From assembly GCA_946631855.1 (NCBI GenBank), contig CAMPAL010000001.1:1-64000 (forward strand): a stretch of 64,000 bases of DNA, read 5' to 3'. The DNA is from an uncultured Treponema sp. (GTDB lineage: Bacteria > Spirochaetota > Spirochaetia > Treponematales > Treponemataceae). The notes under the pieces are model-generated. The model did not search any database and was not told where the DNA came from. It was given only the letters and a program-made list of their open reading frames with translations. Shown here piece after piece: positions 33,678 through 42,466 of the stretch (the first letter of the stretch is position 1; every line of letters starts with the position of its first letter). Both the position numbers and the translations under genes were made by a program.

Positions 33678-34583
33678 TTACTTTCCACTTTTCAAATCAT
33701 AAGTATTTGGAACGTAAATACTCTGACTTGAAACCTGTACACCATCCCACTTTTCAAGTCTCTTCATTTCTTCTTCATGTTTCCACTGAGCCTGCATTAC
33801 ACTCAAATTCTGCGCAACTTTAAGATTCTTATATGCAGTTGCATCAGCATCAATCTTTATTGCTTCAGCTTCACCCTCCGCTTTTGCAATAGCTGCTTTC
33901 TTAGCAAACTCAGCAGCTTGTGCCTCCGCTTCTGCTTCTTTTACTTTTTTCTGTGCGTTTGCAGCTGCAACCTCTGCCTCATTTTTAGCTCTTTCGATTT
34001 CCTGTGCTATACGAGCTGTTTCACGGATTGCTTTATCATAATCATCACTCCAATCTAAATTGGTAATACTGAATTGTGTAATTTCAACAGGTATGTAAGA
34101 AATACGTTCCTTCAAACGATTTGCTACTTTTGCAGAAACAGTGGACTGATCATTGATAAATTGAGCAATTGAAATTCTCCCAGCTTCGTCCTTTATAATT
34201 TCCTTCAACGCAGTAGAAATTGGGTCATAAATAGCATCTTTATTAGAATAGTGCTTAGCAATTTCAATTACCTCGTTACCCTTGTACTTCCAATAGAGTT
34301 CATAATCAACACCAATTGTCTGCTTATCTGCTGTAATTGCGCCGTCTGTTCCAATCCCAAGTGATTTCTTATATGCAATTGGGGTTGTATCATACTTTTT
34401 AATTTTTGAAACAAAGGGAACCTTGAAGTGCATACCTGGCTCAAGATCACCTTTAACCTGCCCAAGTGTAATAACTACACCTTTTTCTGTTGGCCCAACA
34501 ACAGAACATGAATTGATGCCAACAACTAAAACCAATAATGCAATTACAATAGATATAATTGTCTTTTTCATCCATCCTTCCAT
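33678..34583 (-). CDS. SPFH/prohibitin-family membrane protein
   Basis: 301 aa. One N-terminal membrane segment (TIISIVIALLVLVVGI), a Cys shortly after, then the SPFH domain (PTEKGVVITLGQVKGDLEPGMHFKVP) and a long Ala/Glu coiled coil (about residues 190-255). Family members form membrane-anchored rings and some regulate FtsH. Bacterial and phage copies could shield the host membrane or its proteases. RBS ggaggaatttt. Lies at the end of the leftward NAD cluster. Confidence 0.8.
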   Translation of the reverse strand: MEGWMKKTIISIVIALLVLVVGINSCSVVGPTEKGVVITLGQVKGDLEPGMHFKVPFVSKIKKYDTTPIAYKKSLGIGTDGAITADKQTIGVDYELYWKYKGNEVIEIAKHYSNKDAIYDPISTALKEIIKDEAGRISIAQFINDQSTVSAKVANRLKERISYIPVEITQFSITNLDWSDDYDKAIRETARIAQEIERAKNEAEVAAANAQKKVKEAEAEAQAAEFAKKAAIAKAEGEAEAIKIDADATAYKNLKVAQNLSVMQAQWKHEEEMKRLEKWDGVQVSSQSIYVPNTYDLKSGK

Positions 34584-34601
34584 ATGGAAAATTCCTCCAT
34601 T

Positions 34602-34877
34602 TTATATAAAATATTTTTCGTTTTCTTTTAAAAGAAAAATTTCTTTCTTTAGAGAAGAAATTTCATTTTCTAATTTGATTACTTTATCTTTTAAAGAATC
34701 CAATTGTTCATCTTTCTCAAAGAGTACTTCAATTGCAACATATTCAGTGAGATTTAAAAGCTGCACATTTACAATTTTTAAGTGATTTTCTTTTGCAAAT
34801 GTATTTATTTCATCATTACATTCTTTATATGCATCAAGTCTTTTGCTAGATATATAAGCCGTAAAAAGTTTTAGCAT
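34602..34877 (-). CDS. Small protein with C-terminal coiled coil
   Basis: 91 aa; the last ~35 residues (LDSLKDKVIKLENEISSLKKEI) form a leucine-rich coiled coil. ATG is 6 nt behind CTATATT, leaderless type. Next to the coiled-coil SPFH gene; interaction is possible but unproven. Confidence 0.6.
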   Translation of the reverse strand: MLKLFTAYISSKRLDAYKECNDEINTFAKENHLKIVNVQLLNLTEYVAIEVLFEKDEQLDSLKDKVIKLENEISSLKKEIFLLKENEKYFI

Positions 34878-34936
34878 AAAGAAAATATAGAACTGTTTTC
34901 CTTAGCAAATTAAAAGAAAACAGTTCTTTTGTTATT

Positions 34937-36226
34937 TCACAAATCTGATTTCAAACGCCAATCAAGAGTTCTGCGAAGGTAATCGACATACTCTTGACTT
35001 CGACTCATTGTTTTTCCACTATCATCAGAAAGTTTTGCAACATCTTTTCCATTTACAAGAACGACTTTTGCAACAATGTTGAGAGGATCAATAGTTTGAG
35101 GGCCAGACCAAAATGTTCCAATTCCAAAAGCAGGTTTAGCGCGTCCTTCAACATAAGAGCACAACTTTGACCAAAGCTCAAGAGAATTTATACTGTTGCT
35201 GAAAAGCAAAGTCTTTGTTTTTGGGTCAATTCCGAGTGATTTGAAATGCTCAATCCAATCATCTGCCCATTTAAATGGGTTTCCTGAATCGTTACGAACT
35301 CCACTAAACAAAGTTGCATAAGTTTTTTGCATATCTCTGCGGCAAAGTTCATCACCAATAGTGTCAGTCAACCAAATTCCGTTCCAAACTCCGTACTCTT
35401 TTATCCAAGCTTCCATTGCAATTTTGTTGCTGTATGCTGGATTGTACATTGGATTTCCCTGACCCACGCATTCAATAAATTCATGCGCACAAGTTCCAAC
35501 AGGTGTGACGTTATACTTTTTTGCCAAAAGAACGTTTGAAGTTCCAATAAAACCTGGAAGCTTTTCTTCTGCAAGACGATCTATAAGCCAGTCTTGAGCT
35601 TCAAAAGAAAGACGGCGGCGCGCTCCAAATTCTGACCAAGTTCCAAAATGAAGATTTTTGTTGCTCTTCATTTCAGCGATTTTTTCGTTAGTCTTTTCTT
35701 TGAAACCTGCAAGAAGCTCATCATAATTGTAATGATTTCTATAATAGACTTCGGCAAAAATTTCAAGAACTGGAATCTCGTAGTATTCAATGTACTCTTG
35801 AACACCAAAAAACATAATTCCATTGCCAAATTTGTTGTTAGTTGTGAATTGAAAATCTTCTAGACGTGGATGCCAAAAGCGCAAGAAGTTGATGTAATCC
35901 TGCTTAATCCAAGGACATTTTGCATTGAGATATTGCAATTCATCTTCATCAAAACGAAGTGCTGCATAAGCTCTGAGTTGATTGTTTATCTCTTTTTTGT
36001 CTTCGTCTGTATAAACTGAAGTGTGTGTTGTGTTTTCACCAACATTACGAGCTTTAAAATCCCAGGTTGTCTTTAAGTTTCCAAACTGATGATGATATGT
36101 TTGGCCCATACTTAGCTTGTATAAGTCCTGATCCATAAGAGAACGTGTCATAGGAAGATATTTTAAATTGAAATATTCTTTTACAAATTCAGGGTTATCA
36201 GTTAATTTTCCCTCTATCTCCCACAT
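34937..36226 (-). CDS. pncB: Nicotinate phosphoribosyltransferase
   Basis: Makes nicotinate mononucleotide from nicotinate and PRPP, the first step of NAD salvage. Motifs in order: MDQDLYKLSMG, FGARRRLSFEAQD, GTSNVLLAKK, GTCAHEF and FSGVRNDSGNP, all diagnostic of PncB. 429 aa is full length. RBS agaggtt; 3 bases after the small upstream gene. Together with the NMNAT-like fusion upstream it would carry nicotinate to NaAD, leaving amidation to host NadE. Confidence 0.93.
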   Translation of the reverse strand: MWEIEGKLTDNPEFVKEYFNLKYLPMTRSLMDQDLYKLSMGQTYHHQFGNLKTTWDFKARNVGENTTHTSVYTDEDKKEINNQLRAYAALRFDEDELQYLNAKCPWIKQDYINFLRFWHPRLEDFQFTTNNKFGNGIMFFGVQEYIEYYEIPVLEIFAEVYYRNHYNYDELLAGFKEKTNEKIAEMKSNKNLHFGTWSEFGARRRLSFEAQDWLIDRLAEEKLPGFIGTSNVLLAKKYNVTPVGTCAHEFIECVGQGNPMYNPAYSNKIAMEAWIKEYGVWNGIWLTDTIGDELCRRDMQKTYATLFSGVRNDSGNPFKWADDWIEHFKSLGIDPKTKTLLFSNSINSLELWSKLCSYVEGRAKPAFGIGTFWSGPQTIDPLNIVAKVVLVNGKDVAKLSDDSGKTMSRSQEYVDYLRRTLDWRLKSDL

Positions 36227-36229
36227 TTT

Positions 36230-36454
36230 TTAACCTCTTACCCAAGAATATCCATAAGCTGTTTTGCGCGAGTTATTCTTACGCTTGCGGGATTCCTTTC
36301 CCAAAGAAGTATTACAAATATTTGCTTTTGCAGTTGCAATTTTTGTTCCAAGCTTTTTGCTAATCCATTCTGCTGCTTCCGTCAATGTTTCGAAAACTTC
36401 TACTTTATTTCCATCCTTATCAAAGGCTGTAACTGTTTGTTTTTGATATCTCAT
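36230..36454 (-). CDS. Small basic protein
   Basis: ATG 36454 behind aaggaggtttt (74 aa). KVEVFETLTEAAEWISKKLGT...GKESRKRKNNSRKTAYGYSWV resembles the short helix-turn-helix segment (IENR/NUMOD type) found in homing endonucleases and phage DNA-binding proteins. It may bind DNA. Its own promoter lies at 36475. Confidence 0.6.
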   Translation of the reverse strand: MRYQKQTVTAFDKDGNKVEVFETLTEAAEWISKKLGTKIATAKANICNTSLGKESRKRKNNSRKTAYGYSWVRG

Positions 36455-36474
36455 CAAAACCTCCTTGTACTTTT

Positions 36475-36485
36475 ACAATATAGGG
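36475..36485 (-). promoter_or_regulatory. CTATATT-class promoter
   Basis: CCCTATATTGT on the minus strand before the 74-aa gene and pncB. Confidence 0.55.
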
Positions 36486-36545
36486 AAGAGAGGCAGAAAA
36501 AAAGAGCTCCCTTCTAGAGAGAACTCTTTTCACATATTTCAAAAT

Positions 36546-37808
36546 TTAACGTACTGGTTCAAAATCCTGTTCGAAATTGTCACCATTGTCTATAGAATGC
36601 TTTTTCTTTACATTACTCATATCTCCTCTTTTTCGAGGTTCAAGGTTTTCGTAATATGCGTTTATTTTTTCATCAACTTCTTTTTTGAATTTTTTAGTTT
36701 CAGGAATAATTTCATAAAATTTATTTATTGCAGAAGCCTTCCAGCCTTTATCTTCTTCCAAATCAAAAGCTGAAAGAACTTGACCGTTTGGAGTTTTACC
36801 ATAGCAATATTCAATAAATTGCAAGAAAACTGCGTCAATATCCTCAGGACTTAATTCTTTTTTTATTCTCTTCAAAAGACGAATATAAGAATACATATCC
36901 TTCAACTCTGTATCGCTCTCAGGTTGTCTTTTGAAAATCAATTGGAAGAATTCAGGCAAGCTTTGAGTATAATTTGATTCTGCACACTTAATTGGGCCGT
37001 ACCATTTTTCTCTTCCCTTTTCATCTAACTCAATTTCCCCGTTTTCATCAAGCCACGGTTTGAATTTACATCTAATTCCTTTATCAACAGAAAATGAACG
37101 GAAGTTTTTGAATTCCTGCCTTGCCAAAGCATTATTTGAAATTTTTCCTTTTGGAGTTACCAAACAAATATCCCTTAAATCACATTGCGCAGTCAAAGCT
37201 CTGATTAAGAATTTTACAAAAAGGCCTTTTACATTATTTTCCAAATCTTCCCAAGAAGAATAATGCGCAAAGGTTGAGAATTGAGTTGGAGAAGAATCAT
37301 CTTCTTCATACGGAACAAATTCCCAGTCAACCTGAATATAATCAGCTCCAACTCCTGGGAAAAGTTCGCTTGCGCAAATTAAAGAGTGAGCCTGCGAAAA
37401 GTTCATTTGATTTCCATAAACATAAAAAGTACTCTTGCCAACCTTTTTATCAACCATACCTTCCAGGAATTCAAAAAAGTTTTCTTTATCAATCTTGTCA
37501 GAAATCTGTACATCAAAATCTCCAACTTTTGGCTTTAACCTTGAATATTCTTCAAAAGGCTTTTGGAAGAAAGTACGTGAAGATCCTGAAAATAAATTAC
37601 CTGAAGTTATTTTTGAGGTATCCTTCCAAATCGGTCTTCCTGAATATTTTTCATATTCATCATTCATTTCTAGCAAAAAGTCAATAAAGCATGTTTTGAA
37701 ATCCTCAAACATATCAGGATTCATTTTTGTAGTTAAAAGCTTTGTTGCAGATTGTGCTCCTTTTGATCCTGAAACAGTTAAGTTTCCTCCTTCTATTAAT
37801 TTTCTCAT
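36546..37808 (-). CDS. Pol-beta superfamily nucleotidyltransferase
   Basis: 420 aa. FSGSSRTFFQ (GS helix) and KVGDFDVQI (DxD) in the N-terminal third, then YIQVDWEFV with a third Asp, match the three-carboxylate active site of pol-beta nucleotidyltransferases (CCA/poly(A)/MNT type). The C-terminal half is helical, ending in a basic tail. It overlaps the upstream fusion gene by 4 bases (ATGA), so they are co-translated. Substrate unknown; RNA 3' ends are a reasonable guess next to a ligase domain. Confidence 0.7.
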   Translation of the reverse strand: MRKLIEGGNLTVSGSKGAQSATKLLTTKMNPDMFEDFKTCFIDFLLEMNDEYEKYSGRPIWKDTSKITSGNLFSGSSRTFFQKPFEEYSRLKPKVGDFDVQISDKIDKENFFEFLEGMVDKKVGKSTFYVYGNQMNFSQAHSLICASELFPGVGADYIQVDWEFVPYEEDDSSPTQFSTFAHYSSWEDLENNVKGLFVKFLIRALTAQCDLRDICLVTPKGKISNNALARQEFKNFRSFSVDKGIRCKFKPWLDENGEIELDEKGREKWYGPIKCAESNYTQSLPEFFQLIFKRQPESDTELKDMYSYIRLLKRIKKELSPEDIDAVFLQFIEYCYGKTPNGQVLSAFDLEEDKGWKASAINKFYEIIPETKKFKKEVDEKINAYYENLEPRKRGDMSNVKKKHSIDNGDNFEQDFEPVR

Positions 37809-39256
37809 TTTGTTCTCCTATTATGTGCGTTCATTAAATCTTTGAATTTTGATGAAGTTGTTTTGAAACAAAATTCACCATTTTTTGATATAAAAACAAG
37901 TCCTTCAAAATCTTTACCAAAGTTTCCTTCTGTAAAGTTTGCTAAAATTTCTTCTTGCGTTTCTTTTTGAAGTTCTTTTATTACAGTCCCGTTTGCTCTT
38001 ATAGTTTTTGGATTTTCTATAAAAGATTCAGCTTCTTCTATTATATTATTCAAATCAATTGGCTCAGGGTTTAATTTTGTTGAGGTTACCGCATTAAAGC
38101 CTTCTCCCTGTAAACAAGTAATTACATCTTTTTTCAATTCTTCATTTTCAATTGGAATTCCATCCGCAAGTGCTTGAATTGTAACACATAAACCTTTTCC
38201 AATTTTACTTTTATCATATTTTATCAAAACAGCTTGAACACTTTCCCCATCTCTTGAAGCTTCCGGTAAAACATTTTCCAGCTGAACTTTTATATCTGCG
38301 CAGTTTTCTTTTTGTCTCCAATATTTTAATATATCTGCAACTTTTGAATTTATTAAAGATTTAAAGAAATCTCTAAATTTCCATCCAACATCTTCTTCTT
38401 TTCTCATTTTTATAGAAATGCCAAATTTGCTAAAATAAAACCCAAAATCATCATAACCAATAAATGAAGAGCTTCCATCTATTTTTTCTGAAATATCAAA
38501 ATCATCAGTTGTAATGAAACCCCCTTTTGATTTTATAAATTTCAAAAGTTTTATAAAATCCGAAGTGCTCATTTGTGTTTTATTATCATTATATAAATGT
38601 TCAATTGAATGTTTTCCGCTCATCGCATTTCCATCAACAGAACCTCTTTCCAAAATCTTTACATTTGTACTCCAGGTTTGTAAAAGAAAATCAACAATCT
38701 CTTTTGAATACCCAGTCAAAACCTCTACAGCTTCTGCATCGTTATTTCTAATCAACTCTCTGACTAAAGTTCCTGAAACTTCATCTTTACCCCTGGATTT
38801 TTCTATTATATATTCAAATTTTGTTTCATCCTCACTTTCAAAAGGTGTCAAGAATTTTCCAAAATCCTCTTCACGATCAGGTCCAAAAATAAAAACAGGT
38901 CTTGTGTTTTGCCCGTACATTTTTGAAACGGAATTGCCTAAATTCTTAAAAGTTTTTTCAGGAGAAGTTGGCCTGCATAAAACAATCCTAAAATCAACTC
39001 CCATTTCTTTTAATGCTTTTTCAATAATTTCTTTTCTTTGATAGGTATTAAACATATACCTTTCTTTATCTAATTTTTCCCCACTTTCAGGCATTCCAAT
39101 TACAAACTTTTTTGCACCAATTGACTGAAGTTTTTTAATCAATCTGCCGTGACCATTTGGCCCAGTAAAAGGCGCAAAATGCCCGTACAAAACCCCAACT
39201 ATTTCATCATTTTCATCTTTTGTATAATTCCAAAAACCGTTATCTAAGTAAAACAT
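37805..39256 (-). CDS. NMNAT-like nucleotidyltransferase fused to RNA-ligase-like domain
   Basis: 483 aa, two catalytic parts. Residues ~20-200: HIGH-type nucleotidyltransferase, with GHFAPFTGPNGHGRL at the start and SGTLVRELI at the end, as in NadM/cytidylyltransferases. Residues ~245-475: covalent nucleotidyltransferase (ligase) fold with EKIDGSS (KxDG, Lys nucleophile), FEGLVF (motif IV) and FKTTSSKFKDLM (motif V). Preceded by ACTAATTTTATTAT at the ATG. With PncB it suits NAD+ synthesis; the ligase half suggests RNA end repair. Fusion partner roles are inferred. Confidence 0.75.
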   Translation of the reverse strand: MFYLDNGFWNYTKDENDEIVGVLYGHFAPFTGPNGHGRLIKKLQSIGAKKFVIGMPESGEKLDKERYMFNTYQRKEIIEKALKEMGVDFRIVLCRPTSPEKTFKNLGNSVSKMYGQNTRPVFIFGPDREEDFGKFLTPFESEDETKFEYIIEKSRGKDEVSGTLVRELIRNNDAEAVEVLTGYSKEIVDFLLQTWSTNVKILERGSVDGNAMSGKHSIEHLYNDNKTQMSTSDFIKLLKFIKSKGGFITTDDFDISEKIDGSSSFIGYDDFGFYFSKFGISIKMRKEEDVGWKFRDFFKSLINSKVADILKYWRQKENCADIKVQLENVLPEASRDGESVQAVLIKYDKSKIGKGLCVTIQALADGIPIENEELKKDVITCLQGEGFNAVTSTKLNPEPIDLNNIIEEAESFIENPKTIRANGTVIKELQKETQEEILANFTEGNFGKDFEGLVFISKNGEFCFKTTSSKFKDLMNAHNRRTK

Positions 39257-39261
39257 ATAAT

Positions 39262-39270
39262 AAAATTAGT
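39262..39270 (-). promoter_or_regulatory. ACTAATTT motif, leaderless type
   Basis: Minus-strand ACTAATTTT ends 5 nt before the fusion gene's ATG. Confidence 0.45.
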
Positions 39271-39307
39271 TTTTTGAAAATTTCTAGTGATATTTTAGAG
39301 AAATTGA

Positions 39308-39320
39308 CCTATATTATAAT
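39308..39320 (+). promoter_or_regulatory. CTATATT-class promoter
   Basis: CCTATATTATAAT before a gaggtgcaa leader. Confidence 0.55.
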
Positions 39321-39336
39321 CAAGAGGTGCAAACAA

Positions 39337-39528
39337 ATGACAAAGAAAGAAACAGAAATTTTCGAGAGTGTTCTTAAATCGGCTGGCCTTGAATTCACTC
39401 AGAAAGAAGGTCTTTATAAAATTCATCATTCAGAGGGTGATGAATTTGTTCAGACAAACGGTTACAATCTTTTGTACAGCTTGAAGCGTTTGATAAGCTC
39501 TTCAACTGTAGAAGAAATTCTTTGCTAA
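39337..39528 (+). CDS. Small unknown protein
   Basis: ATG 39337 behind agaggtgcaaaca (63 aa); the longer track ORF starts upstream of the promoter. KEGLYKIHHSEGDEF, no family recognised. First of three short co-oriented genes. Confidence 0.6.
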   Translation: MTKKETEIFESVLKSAGLEFTQKEGLYKIHHSEGDEFVQTNGYNLLYSLKRLISSSTVEEILC

Positions 39529-39553
39529 ATTATCGGAAAGTGAGGTGAAAACA

Positions 39554-39727
39554 ATGTCAGAATATCAAGCAAAATTGGATTTTCAAACAGTCGCTGTTTG
39601 TAAAAAGGCTCTTGAAGTTTACAAATCAGTTCTGGAAACTTTGTCTGGGTCTGGTTTTAATTTGGATAGAAACACAGAGTATAAGGAAGTCTGTGAAGCA
39701 TACGGGAAGATACTCAGCAAATTGTAA
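39554..39727 (+). CDS. Small helical unknown protein
   Basis: 57 aa from ATG 39554 behind gtgaggtgaaaac. Helical; no family recognised. Confidence 0.55.
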   Translation: MSEYQAKLDFQTVAVCKKALEVYKSVLETLSGSGFNLDRNTEYKEVCEAYGKILSKL

Positions 39728-39751
39728 TATTCAATGGAGCTGGAGTTCAAG

Positions 39752-39970
39752 ATGAAAGAGTGGTTGGAAAATTGGAAAATTCTTTGGAGAGATGGTCAGG
39801 GTTCTGAAATATGGGAAACCCCTTGTAAAATACTTTTTTGTCAAAAACAAATTAAAAAGTTTGTTTTTTTCAACACTTTGCAAGAAGCACTTGATTATGT
39901 TCAAGGTGTTCCTGAAATCAAAAGTTTTCTAAAACATTGTGAACGAATAAGAAGTGCATTGAAAAATTAA
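39752..39970 (+). CDS. Small unknown protein
   Basis: 72 aa from ATG 39752 (tggagttcaag upstream); ATG 39734 is an alternative. WLENWKILWRDGQGSEIW, no family recognised. A terminator (CCCC/GGGG, 39973-39998) follows. Confidence 0.5.
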   Translation: MKEWLENWKILWRDGQGSEIWETPCKILFCQKQIKKFVFFNTLQEALDYVQGVPEIKSFLKHCERIRSALKN

Positions 39971-39972
39971 TT

Positions 39973-39998
39973 AAAAAACCCCTTAAAGGGGTTTTTAT
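39973..39998 (+). terminator. Rho-independent terminator
   Basis: AAACCCC/GGGGTTTTTATTT hairpin. Confidence 0.85.
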
Positions 39999-40034
39999 TT
40001 TGCTTTTTTGAAATATAAAGGAATAAAGACTGAA

Positions 40035-40120
40035 TGTACAACGAGTTAGTTTTTTTAACTCTTTTAAAAAGTTTTTTAAAATTTTAAAATATAAATAAAG
40101 AACCTTTAACTTGTTGTACA
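40035..40120. repeat. Isolated 86-bp inverted-repeat unit
   Basis: TGTACAACGAGTTAG at one end, AACTTGTTGTACA at the other, same interior as the array units (TTTTAAAATATAAATA...AACC). A single copy between a terminator and a gene, without the 31-bp units, so the unit can move or act alone. Confidence 0.85.
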
Positions 40121-40158
40121 TTTACAGGTTTCTATTGCTTTCACTATATTATCCTAAT

Positions 40159-40683
40159 ATGATTACATGCAAACTTTTAAATGAAGATGTTCAATTTGAA
40201 GTCACAATTTATTTGGATGATGAAGAAATTCAAATGATTGATGAGTTTTATAAAAAAACAGAAAAAGAAAATATTCATACTCCTGATACATTAAAGTGGA
40301 TGAAAGAAGAAAAAGAATTCAAAGAAAAAGGGGAAAAACTCGCAAAATATTTGGAAATCTCTTTTGATGAATTCGCCGAAGTTTTTATTCGAGTAATTGC
40401 TTTAGGAGAATTAAAAGGGAGTATTATTTGTACTCAAGAATATAAAGAAAAAGAAGAATTCATTAGAAGACTTTATGAATATTTTGAGGAATTTAATGAT
40501 CCTGAATATAAAGGGCATTTTCCTCCGGATTTCTTTATGAATGTTTTTTGCTGTTTGAATTTTTATAAATTTAATACAACAGAGATAAGAGTACCGCAGG
40601 AACTTTTGTTGATTTTATTAAATATTCGAGGGGAGATTCCGGATTTTAATAATCCACCTGAAGTTCCGGAAATGAATGATTAA
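40159..40683 (+). CDS. Unknown acidic protein
   Basis: ATG 40159 lies 8 nt behind CTATATT (174 aa); the track start at 40111 lies inside the repeat. Strongly acidic and helical, Pro-rich end. No family recognised. Confidence 0.6.
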   Translation: MITCKLLNEDVQFEVTIYLDDEEIQMIDEFYKKTEKENIHTPDTLKWMKEEKEFKEKGEKLAKYLEISFDEFAEVFIRVIALGELKGSIICTQEYKEKEEFIRRLYEYFEEFNDPEYKGHFPPDFFMNVFCCLNFYKFNTTEIRVPQELLLILLNIRGEIPDFNNPPEVPEMND

Positions 40684-40712
40684 AAAAAAGTTTTTTGGGA
40701 AAAACAAATTCC

Positions 40713-40835
40713 ACTAACTATAATAAATTACATAAAAAGTTGAAGAGTAGATAAAAGCCATTACTCCGAAGGATTAAAAGGTTTTTCCAACGGGTTTAAA
40801 GAAAAATTTCTACTTTTTGACAAGGAGTAAAATAT
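40713..40835 (+). promoter_or_regulatory. Structured leader of SSB gene
   Basis: Behind CCACTAACTATAATAAATTA, the ~90-nt leader can pair AGTAGA with TCTACT around small hairpins (TCCGAAGGA, GGTTTTTCC), then caaggag and ATG. T4 gp32 represses its own mRNA by binding a structured leader; the same could apply here. Confidence 0.35.
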
Positions 40836-42164
40836 ATGTTAGAAGAAGATGATGGATTGGGCTTTGCAGACTTCCTTGCGTCAGTACAGGAAGAAGAGAA
40901 GGATGAAGCTCAGAATTCGCAGAATCAGAAAGGTTTTGAATTTCCAGAATGTGCGCAAATCAAAGGCCACGCAATTGTCAGGTTTGTGAAGGGTATTCCT
41001 GAAACAACATTTGACAAAGACAAATCAGGTACAGGAAGAGCAAAAATCGTAAACACAGGTTGGGTAAAAGATGATGAAGGAAAATTCTTCCCGCTTATTC
41101 TTCCTGCAGTAATCAAAGGCAAGCCACATGAAAAGTCAACATTCCTTGACTTTATTGACAAGGTTTTGACAAAGGTTTGGGTACAGGATCCAAATGATCC
41201 AAAAAAGGGTGCTTACAATTACATTTATTCTGAGAGAGATGATTACGGTCAGCAGCAGAGCGGAGAGAAGACATTGAAAGAGATTTTCTGGGATGTTTTC
41301 AAATCAGGAAAAACTCCGCAGGATATGTATTACGAGTCTCAGCGCTCTTGGAGAGGAAAGACTGTATACATTGCAAATGTAATTGACCGCTTGGATTACA
41401 AGTGGCATCAGGAACATAAAAAGACAAAGCTCTTGATGAGTAAAATCACAGCAAAGGGAGACCGCGTAAATCACAGTGAAATCTCTTATTACTTGATTGG
41501 AGCTCCTCTCGCAGAGTTGGCAAACAATCACGGTACAAAATTGGATTACGATGTTTTGATTGTACCAAATCCAAAAGACAATAAAGAGAAGTACAAACTC
41601 ACAAATGTAACAAAGCTCAAGGGAATCGGTTATTGGGATGATATTCAGAATATTGTTCCTGAGAACGAAAGAGAGTTGATTTCTACAACAAAAGGATTTA
41701 CTGAGGAAGAAGCATCTTGGGAGTCAGTCGATATCGAAAAGTACTACCATTACACTTCAGCAGCAACTTTGTTGAAGCACTTCGGAAAGACAATCAAGAA
41801 TTTTGATATGATGGTTGGAACAAATTTCTATGATGAGTTGAAGGCTGAAGCAGATGCGGATGCAGCTTATCGTAAGGCAAAGGGAGAGGAAAATACAGCA
41901 AGTCAGAGTACTTCTAATGTACAGACACAGACTGCTGCTCCTCATGCAACAGCTCCTGTAAGCCCTTCTCCACAGGTACAGGTAGCTGTACAGAATCCTG
42001 TTACACCTTCTCAACCAACTCCTCAGGTTCAGCCTGCAGTGCAGAACCCTGTTACACCGACAAGCTTTGATACAATGACAAAGGTTGAAAAGCCCGAGCC
42101 AATTCCTGTAACAGAAGCAGCAAAATCAAGTATCCAGTCATTCTATGACTCTTTGGATGACTAA
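40836..42164 (+). CDS. Single-stranded DNA-binding protein (gp32-like)
   Basis: 442 aa. The central part (about 45-330) fits an OB-fold core of the large-phage SSB type: FPLILPAVIKGKPHEKSTF, KVWVQDPNDPK, YIANVIDRLDYKWHQEHKKTKLLMSKI. It is followed by a Gln/Pro/Val-rich linker with near-repeats (QVQVAVQNPVTPSQPT / QVQPAVQNPVTP) and an acidic tip SFYDSLDD, as SSBs use to recruit partners. Codons are GC-richer than average, suggesting high expression. Assigned from layout plus weak motif match. Confidence 0.6.
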   Translation: MLEEDDGLGFADFLASVQEEEKDEAQNSQNQKGFEFPECAQIKGHAIVRFVKGIPETTFDKDKSGTGRAKIVNTGWVKDDEGKFFPLILPAVIKGKPHEKSTFLDFIDKVLTKVWVQDPNDPKKGAYNYIYSERDDYGQQQSGEKTLKEIFWDVFKSGKTPQDMYYESQRSWRGKTVYIANVIDRLDYKWHQEHKKTKLLMSKITAKGDRVNHSEISYYLIGAPLAELANNHGTKLDYDVLIVPNPKDNKEKYKLTNVTKLKGIGYWDDIQNIVPENERELISTTKGFTEEEASWESVDIEKYYHYTSAATLLKHFGKTIKNFDMMVGTNFYDELKAEADADAAYRKAKGEENTASQSTSNVQTQTAAPHATAPVSPSPQVQVAVQNPVTPSQPTPQVQPAVQNPVTPTSFDTMTKVEKPEPIPVTEAAKSSIQSFYDSLDD

Positions 42165-42181
42165 AGATTTAAGTTAAACAA

Positions 42182-42215
42182 AAAAGGGTACTTTTTTTTT
42201 AAGTACCCTTTAATT
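42182..42215 (+). terminator. Rho-independent terminator
   Basis: AAGGGTACTT/AAGTACCCTT hairpin and T-run after the SSB gene. Confidence 0.85.
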
Positions 42216-42269
42216 TTTTTCGACCCACAGGGATTTTTATATCTATAATTCTAAAAAGGAGTAAAAAAA

Positions 42270-42464
42270 ATGACAATTGAAGATAATACGAGCTACGTGC
42301 TTTTGCCGGTTTATAATGAGGAAGTTCCCGGAAAAACAAAAGGGCTTTTTGGGTCTGAATTGAAAAAGCTTTACAAGGAGGAAGTTCTTCTTGATGCTTT
42401 GGAGAAAGGAAAAACCCTAATTTATAAAGGAAATGAATATTTTCTTGATGAGAGGATTTCGTAA
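42270..42464 (+). CDS. Small unknown protein
   Basis: 64 aa behind aaaaaggag. LYKGNEYFLDE-type ending; no family recognised. Followed 2 bases later by the next gene, in a three-gene unit ending with the transglycosylase. Confidence 0.6.
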   Translation: MTIEDNTSYVLLPVYNEEVPGKTKGLFGSELKKLYKEEVLLDALEKGKTLIYKGNEYFLDERIS

Positions 42465-42466
42465 AA

